This document shows positions 1 through 9,859 of a stretch of DNA of 64,000 nt, piece after piece. Made by a program: the position numbers and the translations under genes. Numbering within the stretch: position 1 is the stretch's first letter; every line of letters begins with the position of its first letter. The notes under the pieces were generated by a model, which did no database searches, was not told the DNA's origin, and saw only the letters and a program-made list of their open reading frames with translations. The stretch comes from Membranipora membranacea (Eukaryota; Bryozoa; Gymnolaemata; Cheilostomatida; Membraniporidae), in NCBI GenBank assembly GCA_914767715.1, contig OU612067.1, positions 26,326,162 to 26,390,161 on the forward strand, in the 5' to 3' direction.

Positions 1-80
1 GCCACAATAGGGAGTAGACAACTCCAAAGTAGTAATGTATAAGTTAGGGAGTAAACAACTCCAAAGTAGTAGTCACTACA
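1..80 (-). repeat. 3' LTR of the gypsy element (partial, cut by window edge)
   Basis: On the minus strand the LTR opens with TGTAGTGACTAC at base 80. It contains two near copies of a 24-nt unit (GGGAGTAxACAACTCC followed by AAAGTAGTA). The 80 bases repeat at 9287-9366. Confidence 0.9.
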
Positions 81-89
81 TCCGCTTTT
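81..89 (-). other. Candidate polypurine tract of the gypsy element
   Basis: Directly before the 3' LTR the minus strand reads AAAAGCGGA. Position and purine content suit the plus-strand primer of an LTR retrotransposon. It is short and contains one pyrimidine, so the call rests mainly on position. Confidence 0.55.
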
Positions 90-259
90 ATGTCAATTAC
101 TTTGACGTTGAGCACCAGGTTCATGGTGGCGGCAACTAAGAATGTTTTGTGTCTCTGTATGTAATTATACTTGTTGTATACTGGAGATATCTGTGTAACA
201 TGATTTCTCATGGTGACTGACTCCACAGTTTCTCATGCTTCTTTTGAAACATCCAGTCA

Positions 260-3200
260 CTAGGTGTGGTACTCGGTCACGAAACCATCATATTTAGCTG
301 GCCGATTCTTAGCTCGTACAGATTTACGAGGAGTAGGCACATTTGGTTGTGATGAGCTGGGCATATTAGCTGCCTGAGGTATATCTTTGATCCCGACAAG
401 TGCCGGTGGTACTGTAGGCGGCGTCACTTGAACTGGTCTATCTGTTACCGTCTCAGTATCGTTCTCTGACCTTGGTATTATCGGTATCATCTGTGATGGG
501 CGGGTGGCTACTAAGGCTCCCTGCGTTTCAGAATCCACGTCCGCATCTACAACAGGTTTCTCAGAGCAGTAATACGGTCTAACATGGCTTATGTTACGCT
601 TATACAGCCGGCCTGCCCTGGATTTTACAGTGATCTGAGAGCCTTTTATGTCCATTACCACAAATGGATCTGGGTGGAACAGTGTCTGACATTTAGATGG
701 ACTATCTCTCTTAACCAAAACAAAACTGCCTATCTCTAGCTGGTGATTATTGCCACTACCAGTTTCCAACTTCTCGTTACGGGTGGCTATCATCTTATGT
801 TTCATCTCACTATCTCTATCTCTAGCTTCAACGTCATCAAAACTATTAGGCAGACTTGGCAAGTTAGTCCTAAGCACACGCCCAAATAACATCTCTGCTG
901 GGCTTTTGCCAGTAATGGAATGTGGTGTATTACGATATGTAAACAGCCATGTCATGAGGGCACTCTCATAGTCTACCCTATTGTTGTGTGCAATCTGAAT
1001 ACGCTTCATTATGGATCTGTTTTGTCTCTCCACTTGACCATTGGCCTCAGGCCACCTAGGGGTTGTCAGACACTGTTCGATACCATACCCGGAGCAAAAC
1101 TCACCATACTCATGAGAGATAAACTGTGGCCCGTTGTCACTCTTCATGCTGAGTGGATACCCATGCGTAAAAAATACTGATTTCAGCCAAGATATAACAT
1201 CACTAGCTTTTGTGACTGTCATGAACTTTACTTCGTTCCACCTACTATAATAGTCTGTTAAGACTAGAACTGACTTACCGTTAGACAGGGGACCCAAAAA
1301 ATCTAAGGCAAGATCTTCCCATGGTCCATTGGGAAGTTCTGTCACCCTTACTGGCTGCCTATCTAGTGGCTTACTGGTCAACTGACAATCGTGACAGTGT
1401 TTAACATACTTGTCTACATCAGAGTCGATTCCGGGCCACCAGACTCTTGTTCGTAGGTATCTCTTGGTGCCTCCCATCCCACTATGACCCTCGTGAGCTA
1501 TCTCAAGCATCTTCTGTCTGAGCTCTTGAGGTACTACTATCCTACCTCCCCTCAAAACTAACTCCCCTATGACACATAACTCATTTTTAATGGCCCTATA
1601 TACAGCTGGTATATCAACATTGTCGAATGAATTCGCTCTTATAGCTTGTTTTAAGGCCTTAATCTCCTCATCCATATAAGAGACTTCCTCAATATAGCGG
1701 GGTGTGATTGCCGATGGCACATTGTCCTCCACAACACTACGTACATAGAGCTCAACATTTTCCCTTTCTACCAGGTGTTCAGTCGCCTTTTTCGAACATA
1801 GAAGCCTTGACAGGGGGTCAGCAATATTATCTGAGCTTTTTACGCGAACTATCTCAAAATCATATGACTGTAAACGAAGCTGCCACCTCTCTATACGAAG
1901 GGATGTCCTCTTGGTTTTGTTTCCATAAATGGACTCAAGAGGCTCACAATCAGAAACCACTTTGAACCGACAACCAAAGAGATAATGATGAAACCTCTCG
2001 CATGCCCAGACAATACCTAGAGCTTCTTTTTCTGTCTGCATGTATCTTTTCTCGACATCAGACAATGCTCTACTTCCATAGCTAACCACTTTGGGCTCGC
2101 CATTTTGAATCTGTACCAGTATTGCGCCTAGCCCCACAGGACTGGCATCTGTGTACAGCAGAGTCTCACAACTAGTATCGAAGTGAGTCAGAGTATCATG
2201 ATTACATAAATCAGCCTTTAGCTGATTGAAAGCCACAATCTCCTTATCTGACAAACATATAGCCTCTCGGGAATTTTTACCCGCTGACAACCTCCTCAAC
2301 ACATCAGTTGTGTGAGAGTAATGTGGAATAAACTTAGACATATAACTAGTCAAACCGAGGAAACTCTTCAACTCACCAACTGTCTTAGGAACAGCAGCAT
2401 CTTTGACTGCCTTGACTTTGCAACCATGGGGATCAATACCCTTGTAACTAAGGAGATGTCCGAGAAACTCTAACTGCTGAACCCCAATCTCACACTTCTT
2501 TTTATTCAGAGTCATGTTAGCCTGCTCTAGACGACTGAACACCTCACCCAGCCTACGATCGTGCTCTTCCCTTGTTTTGGCATGGACAATGATATCATCG
2601 GCAAGATTTGCTACACCCGGCAGGCCTTGGATAATTTTGGCGACCTCCTTCTGGTATATTTCTGGAGCCGCATTTATCCCAAACATGAGTCTCTTATATC
2701 TATATAGGCCTAAATGAGTACTGAATGTGGTGATATCCCTGGACTCAGGGTGAAGAACAAATTGGTGGAACCCCATGCGCATGTCCAGCTTCGAAAAGTA
2801 CTGAGCCCCATTCATGTCATATAGCATCTCGTCTACGGTGGGGACTGGGTGTTGGTGCCTAACTATAGCCTCATTGGCTCTCCTCATATCAATGCATAAC
2901 CTAATCTTACCGGATTCCTTCTTTGGAATGATCACTGCTGGACTTACCCATGATGACCCTGAATGACCTTCGACTTTCTCTATTATATCATGTGCGATAA
3001 GCTCATCTAAGTGAGCGGCTAGTTTATCTCTCAACAACAGTGGCACTCTTCGGAATGGCTGAGCAACAGGCGCTATATCATCTCTAATTGTCAGCTTTAT
3101 CTCATTCTTAGACTTACCCAATACCTCTGAGAACAGCCTTGGATATCTAGCTTCATAATCATCTAAGCCTACTCTATTTATAATCCTGATTACACCTAGT

Positions 3201-4474
3201 TGTTTACCTGTTTCATTTCCTAACAAAGATTCACCTTTATTAGGAATAACAGTAAATGCGACATCTTCTAAAACAGCATTGTTGTTATGCAGCTGTAAAT
3301 CACACCATACCCTACCTACTGGCTGAATAGGCTCTTTGGCTGTGTACGGGAGAATCTTTGGTCCTCCACTGATGAACCGTTTGATAATAAACTTACTTGC
3401 TCTCAAACGTTCATAGGTATCCCGTGACATCACATTGCACTCTGACCCTGAGTCTATTATAAACCTCGCTGATACACCACCGACATAGACATTAACTCTG
3501 TCTAGAGAGTTACTATTACACACTAAAGGTACATGGTAAGAATTGAATACAAATTCTGGGCTCTCAGAATTATTGTTCACTGTTTCAGGGCTGGCTTGCT
3601 GGTGATCCCCCACATTTACATTGTTGGCCCTTCTAGATCTGTAATATCCGGCATTCGCACCTTGGCCATTCTGTTTGGCCTTGTTTTGACAGCACCGAGC
3701 ATAGTGATTCATTCCATCACACTTACGGCACTGTTTTCCATATGCCGGGCACTCACGAGGTTTGTGTGTGAGATTACAACGGGGACATACATTAGCACCC
3801 TCAGTCTCTTGTGTGAAACTAGGTTTTCTGGCAGTGGATCCAGAGGCCACACGGTTTATTGCCGAGGCATTATTCATCTCCCGGGACCTTTGGACCACAG
3901 CTTCATGTGTTGCTGACCGTGTCAATAGTATTTGCAATGTGAGTGCATTTCCCTCTTCCAATAGCTTTTCCCTCAACTTATCGGCTGTGCAACCTTCTAC
4001 TATTTGATCACGGATTTGGTTATTCACAGCTTGGGCATCGCCATAATCACAATGGGTGGCCAATTTTCTGAGTCTAGCACAGTATTGGGATATAGTTTCG
4101 GTTTCCTTCTGTATACATTGCCTAAACATGTGTCGCTGATAGGTGATGTTAGGAGCTATATGGAAATGGCCTTGTAGAACAGCTACCATTTCAGTATATT
4201 GATCTCTCTGTGTTTGATCAAGTGTGCTATGAATTTCCCTTACTCTTGGGCCTGCATGATATAGTAATAAAGCTTTCCTCTGGGCTCTCATATTTGCATT
4301 ATCTTCCCCTGCCAAATTGAACAGCCCTTTTGAATCAGCAAAAGCCTCAAATTCCTCAAGCCAAGCATCCCAATTGACTGATACTGTGCTAGCATCCCCA
4401 TCTGGTGTGAAATGACTTGGGCCTCTGGTATCCATTTGCCAGTTTGGATTGATACAGCAATAAATAGTAAACAA
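260..4474 (-). CDS. Gag-pol polyprotein of a Ty3/gypsy element
   Basis: One uninterrupted 1404-codon frame. In order: a gag region; two zinc knuckles near residues 228-262 (CPRC..H..C and CRKCDGMNHYARC); an aspartic protease with FIIDSGSE (about 340); reverse transcriptase with FSKLDMRMGFHQ and LADDIIVHA (about 626); RNase H with LYTDASPVGLGAIL (about 776); and an integrase with an HHCC zinc finger (HEGHSGMGGTKRYL then CHDC), catalytic D (DFLGPL), D (KSDNGPQF) and E (PEANGQVERQNR). No chromodomain or env is visible. Domain order protease-RT-RNaseH-integrase is that of Ty3/gypsy. No stop or frameshift interrupts it, so the protein could still be functional, although the LINE in the leader may block expression. 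Confidence 0.96.
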   Translation of the reverse strand: MFTIYCCINPNWQMDTRGPSHFTPDGDASTVSVNWDAWLEEFEAFADSKGLFNLAGEDNANMRAQRKALLLYHAGPRVREIHSTLDQTQRDQYTEMVAVLQGHFHIAPNITYQRHMFRQCIQKETETISQYCARLRKLATHCDYGDAQAVNNQIRDQIVEGCTADKLREKLLEEGNALTLQILLTRSATHEAVVQRSREMNNASAINRVASGSTARKPSFTQETEGANVCPRCNLTHKPRECPAYGKQCRKCDGMNHYARCCQNKAKQNGQGANAGYYRSRRANNVNVGDHQQASPETVNNNSESPEFVFNSYHVPLVCNSNSLDRVNVYVGGVSARFIIDSGSECNVMSRDTYERLRASKFIIKRFISGGPKILPYTAKEPIQPVGRVWCDLQLHNNNAVLEDVAFTVIPNKGESLLGNETGKQLGVIRIINRVGLDDYEARYPRLFSEVLGKSKNEIKLTIRDDIAPVAQPFRRVPLLLRDKLAAHLDELIAHDIIEKVEGHSGSSWVSPAVIIPKKESGKIRLCIDMRRANEAIVRHQHPVPTVDEMLYDMNGAQYFSKLDMRMGFHQFVLHPESRDITTFSTHLGLYRYKRLMFGINAAPEIYQKEVAKIIQGLPGVANLADDIIVHAKTREEHDRRLGEVFSRLEQANMTLNKKKCEIGVQQLEFLGHLLSYKGIDPHGCKVKAVKDAAVPKTVGELKSFLGLTSYMSKFIPHYSHTTDVLRRLSAGKNSREAICLSDKEIVAFNQLKADLCNHDTLTHFDTSCETLLYTDASPVGLGAILVQIQNGEPKVVSYGSRALSDVEKRYMQTEKEALGIVWACERFHHYLFGCRFKVVSDCEPLESIYGNKTKRTSLRIERWQLRLQSYDFEIVRVKSSDNIADPLSRLLCSKKATEHLVERENVELYVRSVVEDNVPSAITPRYIEEVSYMDEEIKALKQAIRANSFDNVDIPAVYRAIKNELCVIGELVLRGGRIVVPQELRQKMLEIAHEGHSGMGGTKRYLRTRVWWPGIDSDVDKYVKHCHDCQLTSKPLDRQPVRVTELPNGPWEDLALDFLGPLSNGKSVLVLTDYYSRWNEVKFMTVTKASDVISWLKSVFFTHGYPLSMKSDNGPQFISHEYGEFCSGYGIEQCLTTPRWPEANGQVERQNRSIMKRIQIAHNNRVDYESALMTWLFTYRNTPHSITGKSPAEMLFGRVLRTNLPSLPNSFDDVEARDRDSEMKHKMIATRNEKLETGSGNNHQLEIGSFVLVKRDSPSKCQTLFHPDPFVVMDIKGSQITVKSRAGRLYKRNISHVRPYYCSEKPVVDADVDSETQGALVATRPSQMIPIIPRSENDTETVTDRPVQVTPPTVPPALVGIKDIPQAANMPSSSQPNVPTPRKSVRAKNRPAKYDGFVTEYHT

Positions 4475-4711
4475 TACTTATCTTATTCTGTCTATTCCAG
4501 AGAGCTCACAGCTATTTCTTCACACAGAAAGTTTAGCAGCTTATCTTGTCAGATTCACTATTTGTGATATTTTTTTGAACTCATATATATACTTTTTATT
4601 GGCATCAAAAGTCATCTCATTCGAAATGTTTTGCACTCAGTGCCAGAAAACAATTTTTTTTTATAACAAAAAAGAGAAACAGAAGGGAAATAATATCATC
4701 AATGATGTTGG

Positions 4712-7456
4712 TCAAGTCGATAATATATGGTTGAAAAGTAAAGTTTTGAATGAACTGAACTTCTCTTTAGATCTCAAATGTAACGGTAAAGAATTGTATG
4801 TAGCAGAAACTTTGTATCTTAGATTGTCTGTATGATATAAAAGTAAATGTTTATCACGAAAATTGAACTTGGTAGTGTTTTTAAATCCTCTATATATAAA
4901 TGGAGGTGTTAAAAAATTGTTTATCTTATGCGCAAAAAGTGAAGTGAAATAACAAACAAGCTTAGGAAGAGGTAGGAGTTGTAATGATTGTGTAATGGAT
5001 TCGGTTGAAATGAGATAATATGGGATGTAATGCACATTGGCGATAATGCGTAAAGCCCGTTTTTGCAACAAAAATAATCTATTGAGGGCATTGTTGCAGG
5101 ACAAGTTGCCAATGATATGGATACCATATATAAGGTGACAATAGATAAACTGGAAGTAAAATGTGCGGGCACTTGCTATATCCAAGAAGTATCTCAAATT
5201 TTGAAGTAGGTAAACATTCCGTTGTACCTTTTTATATACATACTCTAGATGATCCTGCCATGAAAGCGAGTCATTCAACACAAAACCCAGAAGCCTTGTA
5301 GTTCTCTGTCTGTTTAGTTTTTCATGCCCTATGTACAGTTCCAGGTCATAAAGCGGATCTGAGATGTTAAGTAGCATGTAATGAGATTTCTGAACATTTA
5401 TAACCATCCGGTTACGATTGCACCAATCCAAAATGCCACTTAAATCTTCAGATGCCTTTGCCTTTAGTTGCTGAAGGTTTTTATTAGATGACAGGAACAC
5501 TGTATCATCAGCATATGCATATGATGATGAGTCTGATTTTGATGAAGTTAATAAATCATTTATGAAGATGAGAAACAAAGTTGGTGCTAGGATTGAACCT
5601 TGAGGGACCCCTATTGTGATAGGCAATCTACAAGATTCAATATTATTGAGTTTAACAAACTGCCTTCTGTCTGTCAGAAAGGTGTCAAGAAGTTTTAACA
5701 TATTTCCTCCGATGCCGCAAGCCTTCAACTTGTTGTGTAGTAAAACATGGGATACACAGTCAAATGCCTTTTTAAAATCCAGAAAAAGTAATGTCATAAC
5801 ATTTCCATTAATTTTCTCCACCAAAGAGTCTGAAATAATTTTAAATAAACTGTCTGAACAAGAATGGCCTTTTCTAAATCCACATTGAAGCTCATGGATG
5901 ATTTTGTTCTTAGTGAGATATTCTTGCAGATGGTGATTTATGTGTTTCTCAAATATTTTTGAAAGAACAGGCAAGACTGAAATTGGCCTATAATTTGATG
6001 GGTTATTTATATCCCCAGATTTATGTATTGGTGAAACTCGAGCTAGTTTCCATGTTGAAGGGAACTGTCCTTTGCTTAAAACCCTGTTAAACATATCGGT
6101 GACAATATCCACAATATAAGGCCAAACAAGCTTCAACATCTTCACTGTAATTCTGTCAGGTCCTGTACTTTTACTATCAGGAATGTGGAACAATATTCTT
6201 GTACATGTGAAAGGGGTGAATTGTGGTATGTCTGTCAAATTATGTTTGGATACGGGAAATGTCATCTCATCTGTTACAACAAGGTTCTTTGTGATTGATT
6301 TTGCAATGGATGTGAAATGGCTGTTAAATTGATCTGCACTCAAATTTGTCGCAGGGAAAGTCTCCTTCTTTTTATTCTTTAATACATCCCAAACAGGTTT
6401 TGTATTACCTTTAGACTCTTTAATAGTATTAGAAATAGCTCTTTTCTTCTTTTGTCTGATCATATTAGTGACATAATTTCGCTGTTTTTTATATCCTTCC
6501 CAATCACCGTTTTGTTTGAGTTGATCTCTGATTTTGATGTTCATTTTTACCTCATCATCCAACCATTTTGGAAGATTATGCGTTCTTACAAAACGAGTCT
6601 TCTCAAACACGAGTTTTGATATAAGATGATTCAAATGGCTATAGAACTTCTCAAACATTGAGTCTATTGATCTTTCATACAGTACGTAACCAAAATTTTC
6701 CCTTGAGAATGTGTTAAAAATGTTTTCAGGTGTTGCAAATGAATAATCCAAAAATGTTACCTTACATCTTTGTTTAGATATTTTAACATTTCTATCAATC
6801 TCTCTTGAAGCTACTATCATGAAATGATCACTCAGTGAATATTTGATGACACCAGATTTAGCAATATTGTCACTTTTACTTGAATAGATGTGGTCAATTA
6901 GTGTCCTTGATGAATTAGTTATGCGAGTGGGTTCAGATATAAGTTGATTCAACAGTAGTGGAGAGGTAACATTACCTAACCACCTGTTTTTCGAAGTTGG
7001 ATTCAGCAAATCAATATTGAAATCACCAAATATTATAATTTCATCGTTCAAACCATAACAACGCTCGACAAACTCTGAAAAGTCTGTGTTCCATGATGCT
7101 TTTGATTGGGGAGGTCTATATAAGTATGTGACCAAAAAACTCTTTTGGCTTCTGGGTCTCACCTTGACTGTTATACTCTCATCCATGTTAAGATCTAAAT
7201 TTTCCAGATGTTCAATGACCAGTGAATCATGGACATAGCAGAGTAATCCCCCACCATTGTTACAGAGCCTATCCCTTCTTATCATCGTATATCCTGGTAC
7301 CTCATATAGGCAGCTGTCATCATTTTCATTCAAAAATGTTTCAGCCAAACACAGTATACTAAATTTGTGATCACTAAGAATTAAACGAACCTCTTCCAGT
7401 TTGCTTGCCAATCCACGGATATTAAGATATGCGCTATGAAAATTCATTGCCATCAT
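4712..7456 (-). CDS. LINE ORF2: endonuclease-reverse transcriptase
   Basis: A 914-codon frame. Residues 1-230 are an apurinic-type endonuclease (LNIRGLASK, CLAETFL, GDFNIDLL, and the catalytic SLSDHFMI). Residues about 430-720 are a reverse transcriptase with NYRPISVLP, QCGFRKGHSC, FLDFKKAFDCV, GVPQGSILAPTLF and the catalytic YAYADDTVFL. No RNase H domain is seen. Such proteins nick target DNA and prime cDNA synthesis on element RNA. The frame is intact with all key residues present, so the element may be competent. The start ATG overlaps the ORF1 stop; two further Met codons lie within the first four residues. Confidence 0.95.
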   Translation of the reverse strand: MMAMNFHSAYLNIRGLASKLEEVRLILSDHKFSILCLAETFLNENDDSCLYEVPGYTMIRRDRLCNNGGGLLCYVHDSLVIEHLENLDLNMDESITVKVRPRSQKSFLVTYLYRPPQSKASWNTDFSEFVERCYGLNDEIIIFGDFNIDLLNPTSKNRWLGNVTSPLLLNQLISEPTRITNSSRTLIDHIYSSKSDNIAKSGVIKYSLSDHFMIVASREIDRNVKISKQRCKVTFLDYSFATPENIFNTFSRENFGYVLYERSIDSMFEKFYSHLNHLISKLVFEKTRFVRTHNLPKWLDDEVKMNIKIRDQLKQNGDWEGYKKQRNYVTNMIRQKKKRAISNTIKESKGNTKPVWDVLKNKKKETFPATNLSADQFNSHFTSIAKSITKNLVVTDEMTFPVSKHNLTDIPQFTPFTCTRILFHIPDSKSTGPDRITVKMLKLVWPYIVDIVTDMFNRVLSKGQFPSTWKLARVSPIHKSGDINNPSNYRPISVLPVLSKIFEKHINHHLQEYLTKNKIIHELQCGFRKGHSCSDSLFKIISDSLVEKINGNVMTLLFLDFKKAFDCVSHVLLHNKLKACGIGGNMLKLLDTFLTDRRQFVKLNNIESCRLPITIGVPQGSILAPTLFLIFINDLLTSSKSDSSSYAYADDTVFLSSNKNLQQLKAKASEDLSGILDWCNRNRMVINVQKSHYMLLNISDPLYDLELYIGHEKLNRQRTTRLLGFVLNDSLSWQDHLEYVYKKVQRNVYLLQNLRYFLDIASARTFYFQFIYCHLIYGIHIIGNLSCNNALNRLFLLQKRALRIIANVHYIPYYLISTESITQSLQLLPLPKLVCYFTSLFAHKINNFLTPPFIYRGFKNTTKFNFRDKHLLLYHTDNLRYKVSATYNSLPLHLRSKEKFSSFKTLLFNHILST

Positions 7457-9033
7457 AGAAGTTTTTCAAAATGGCATTTAAGTTTAAGTGAGTCTAAAAT
7501 CATACCTTGACTGAGGACCTTGTTGTATTGGTCCTGAGTGTCAAACTTTACTTTAAAGATGCGCATTTTCTTTTCCCCTTTGTAAATCCTTATAGCTGAA
7601 GAGTTGGGGAAATTCTGTGATATCTCTTTTATTACAAGTTCATCATCAGCATCGATAGGAATGCCTCTCAGCATACCAGTGTTGACTTTTGCTGATTCTG
7701 GATTGATTGTCTTTCTTACTTGCGAATTTTCAAATAGTAATGTATTCCAAGTGTTTATCAACTTGGTCACTGTCTTTTCATCGCGAAGGTGCAGCATAAT
7801 TTTTGGAGATTCTGTCTTGAAATTGTAGGTCGTTATGTTTTCTATGATTGTTGGGCCGAATTCACGGTTAATCTCACGTCTGATGTTGTCTTGATTATAG
7901 TTTTGGTAGGTTTTTGATGACTTGTTGATACTTATTACGATGCAGTGCTTGGGGTTGAAGTTGTTTGGACGAGCTGTTTTTGTAATAGATGGCATGTGAT
8001 CTGGTGTGTTGGATGTAGTTGCCGGTGAACTTGGTGTTGGTGTGTTTTGATGTGTTGTTGATGAAGGAATATTTCTGTGGAGTTGTCTACTGCTGCTTGC
8101 AACTGATGACCATTGTTGTGTGGTGTTAAGAGTTTGAGTTGGAAGATATGTTTGTTGTACGGTATTTTTGGAATTTGATGGACATTCCTTTGTACTAGGG
8201 CTCTCAGAAAAAGCACTAGTAATTTTATCCAATTTAACCTGCATGCTGTCCATCTTCTCCTGCATGCTGTCCATCTTCTCCATCATAATAGAAAGCACGC
8301 CATGTAGAGTTCTGCATGACGCACATCCGGGACTCTCCCCACAATCTCTGTCCCTGGAATGACTGGGAGCGCTGTCGACCAATGGAGCAGAAGTCTCCAT
8401 TGTCTCAGACAGGGAACACTGAGAAGACTCTGGCAGTGAGACTGTAGATCCCCCCAGAGCACCCTGTGTGCTTTGTTGTTGAGTTGTGCTGCTGTTGGCA
8501 TTGGTTTGTTTACTTTTCAGCGATTCCATTGCATTTGAGCATGAGGAACGGACTTTCTCGTTTAAATTGGCAATTGTTTCTGGCTGTAATTCACCTACCA
8601 GCTTAGAGTAGTGACTTATAAACACATCCACATCTTTGATAGCATTCACCAGTATTCTAGAGGTGGTATGGTAAAAGTTTGCAGTATAAAGGCGTCTATC
8701 CGATTTCTTCTTGTTTTTAACGGTGAATATGGTGGCTGTTGTGTTTTTGTCCTTATCTTTATTCATTTTCCTAGTTACATAAAGATATTGCTCCTGAATT
8801 GATGTTTGAAATATAGATCTGACAAGCTCAAAAACAGCTGTGCTGCAGTCAACGACAATTTGGATGTTTCCCGGATTACCTTTAATGGTGATAGACTCAT
8901 CAGTGGTAGTAGAGTCGATTTTCTTTTGTAATGCCTTCAACTTGTTGAGCGAATAGGTGAAGATATTATCCTCAGCATCATCCTCATCAGGATCATTACT
9001 GGAAATGAGTTTTCTCTTCTTGCCTTTGTTCAT
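7453..9033 (-). CDS. LINE ORF1 protein (gag-like RNA-binding protein)
   Basis: A 526-codon frame starting with ATG and a lysine/arginine-rich N-terminus. The middle is Ser/Thr/Gln-rich. A short Cys cluster (CGESPGCASC) precedes a predicted coiled coil near residues 245-272 built on a duplicated EKMDSMQ motif, encoded by two near-identical 21-bp repeats at 8238-8282. The C-terminal 180 residues (from HCIVISIN) look like the RRM-type region of LINE ORF1 proteins and match a decayed copy at 37606-38045. ORF1 proteins of this kind bind element RNA and chaperone it; that role is inferred from the family. The stop overlaps the ORF2 start in an ATGA, suggesting coupled translation. Confidence 0.85.
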   Translation of the reverse strand: MNKGKKRKLISSNDPDEDDAEDNIFTYSLNKLKALQKKIDSTTTDESITIKGNPGNIQIVVDCSTAVFELVRSIFQTSIQEQYLYVTRKMNKDKDKNTTATIFTVKNKKKSDRRLYTANFYHTTSRILVNAIKDVDVFISHYSKLVGELQPETIANLNEKVRSSCSNAMESLKSKQTNANSSTTQQQSTQGALGGSTVSLPESSQCSLSETMETSAPLVDSAPSHSRDRDCGESPGCASCRTLHGVLSIMMEKMDSMQEKMDSMQVKLDKITSAFSESPSTKECPSNSKNTVQQTYLPTQTLNTTQQWSSVASSSRQLHRNIPSSTTHQNTPTPSSPATTSNTPDHMPSITKTARPNNFNPKHCIVISINKSSKTYQNYNQDNIRREINREFGPTIIENITTYNFKTESPKIMLHLRDEKTVTKLINTWNTLLFENSQVRKTINPESAKVNTGMLRGIPIDADDELVIKEISQNFPNSSAIRIYKGEKKMRIFKVKFDTQDQYNKVLSQGMILDSLKLKCHFEKLL

Positions 9034-9127
9034 TTTGGGTGAAAATTACCCAGATTTATTGTCAATTTTTCTGGAGCTCAGATTTTTTCAGCCTTGCGCT
9101 TCAAGAATTCAACAATCACCCTTCATA

Positions 9128-9145
9128 ATCCCGTCATCGTCGCCA
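9128..9145 (-). other. Primer-binding site of the gypsy element
   Basis: One base after the LTR end (TTACA) the minus strand reads TGGCGACGATGACGGGAT. A TGG start immediately after the LTR is the usual form of a tRNA primer-binding site. I do not assign the tRNA. Confidence 0.7.
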
Positions 9146-9146
9146 T

Positions 9147-9366
9147 TGTAAGAACTGCTAATTGTGATGGCAATGAATAGTCTGTTTATTCTTCTGATAA
9201 TAAATGATGATCTCTAACCAAGAAATCTAAACATCTTCAAGATGGTTGACAATAATAATTGGTATCAAGTTGGGCTGCTGTAATAAGCCACAATAGGGAG
9301 TAGACAACTCCAAAGTAGTAATGTATAAGTTAGGGAGTAAACAACTCCAAAGTAGTAGTCACTACA
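9147..9366 (-). repeat. 5' LTR of the gypsy element
   Basis: 220 bp, beginning TGTAGTGACTAC and ending CTTACA on the minus strand (TG...CA termini). An AATAAA-type signal (AGAATAAACAG, near 9185-9195) lies in its 3' half. The right host flank is GTTACATGG, which is uninterrupted at 39001 in the other duplication copy. Confidence 0.88.
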
Positions 9367-9859
9367 GTTACATGGTAGAAGATTGTTTAGTGTGCCCAAG
9401 ATATAGACTCAAACTCTCTCTTGATATTGGTAGTGATGGGATTGCAATAACGCAAGAAACAACATCCGCTCCGTTTTCCTGTTATCGATTGTATCATGCA
9501 ACAAAGAAAAACCCTAATTTGAGATAATTAATGTTAATGGAACTAAAAGCATGATTCAAGCCCAGGTTCAGAGAATATCTTTACCTCTGCCTACTAATAG
9601 CACTCATTGGATGATTCTTTTTGGTGCGGTGATTGCATTAAGGTCATGACACAAGGTCATATTTAAACCAATAATTTTAAAGTTTCCTGCTACTACCTGA
9701 AATATCTAAACCAGTCAAGACTGGCAAAATAAATGGACTGACTGACTTTAATATGCTGTCAGTACAAACTAGAAAATGATCAAAAATAAACAGCTAGAAG
9801 AATATGCTCAAAAATAATAGTATAGAATAACATTGGTGATGCCTTAACAAGTTTTTGGA

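Larger units (their letters stand above)
4582..9090 (-). mobile_element. Full-length non-LTR retrotransposon (CR1/L2/jockey-like LINE)
   Basis: The element encodes ORF1 (9033-7453) and ORF2 (7456-4712), both open, with a 3' UTR ending in an AATAAAAAGTATATATATGA tail near 4582. A second, truncated copy of the same 3' end at 28995-29384 fixes the 3' boundary. The 5' boundary lies between the ORF1 start and the gypsy primer-binding site, so 9090 is approximate. I could not define a target-site duplication with certainty; short runs of T/A flank both ends. Length (about 4.5 kb), two ORFs and no RNase H domain suit the CR1/L2/jockey group; the exact clade is not determined. Confidence 0.9.
1..9366 (-). 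mobile_element. Ty3/gypsy LTR retrotransposon, interrupted by a LINE
   Basis: The element reads right to left. Its 5' LTR is 9147-9366, followed by a primer-binding site (9128-9145), a leader, a gag-pol frame (4474-260), a short purine-rich tract (81-89) and the start of the 3' LTR (80-1), which runs off the left edge. Bases 1-80 match 9287-9366 with no difference I can see, which suggests a recent insertion. A 4.5-kb LINE splits the leader between the primer-binding site and gag. The right flank from 9367 matches DNA at 39001 that has no LTR, so this insertion postdates, or is private to, one copy of the segmental duplication. No env-like frame is seen. Confidence 0.93.

Noticed and set aside
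750-4007. Plus-strand open frames at 750-971, 920-1180, 1708-1965, 2514-2717, 3533-3916 and 3762-4007
   Set aside because: They lie antisense to the gypsy gag-pol frame and have no domain of their own.
4575-4835. Plus-strand frame MNSYIYFLLASK..., repeated at 29011-29247
   Set aside because: It is the antisense of the LINE 3' UTR and ORF2 end; its recurrence reflects the two LINE copies.
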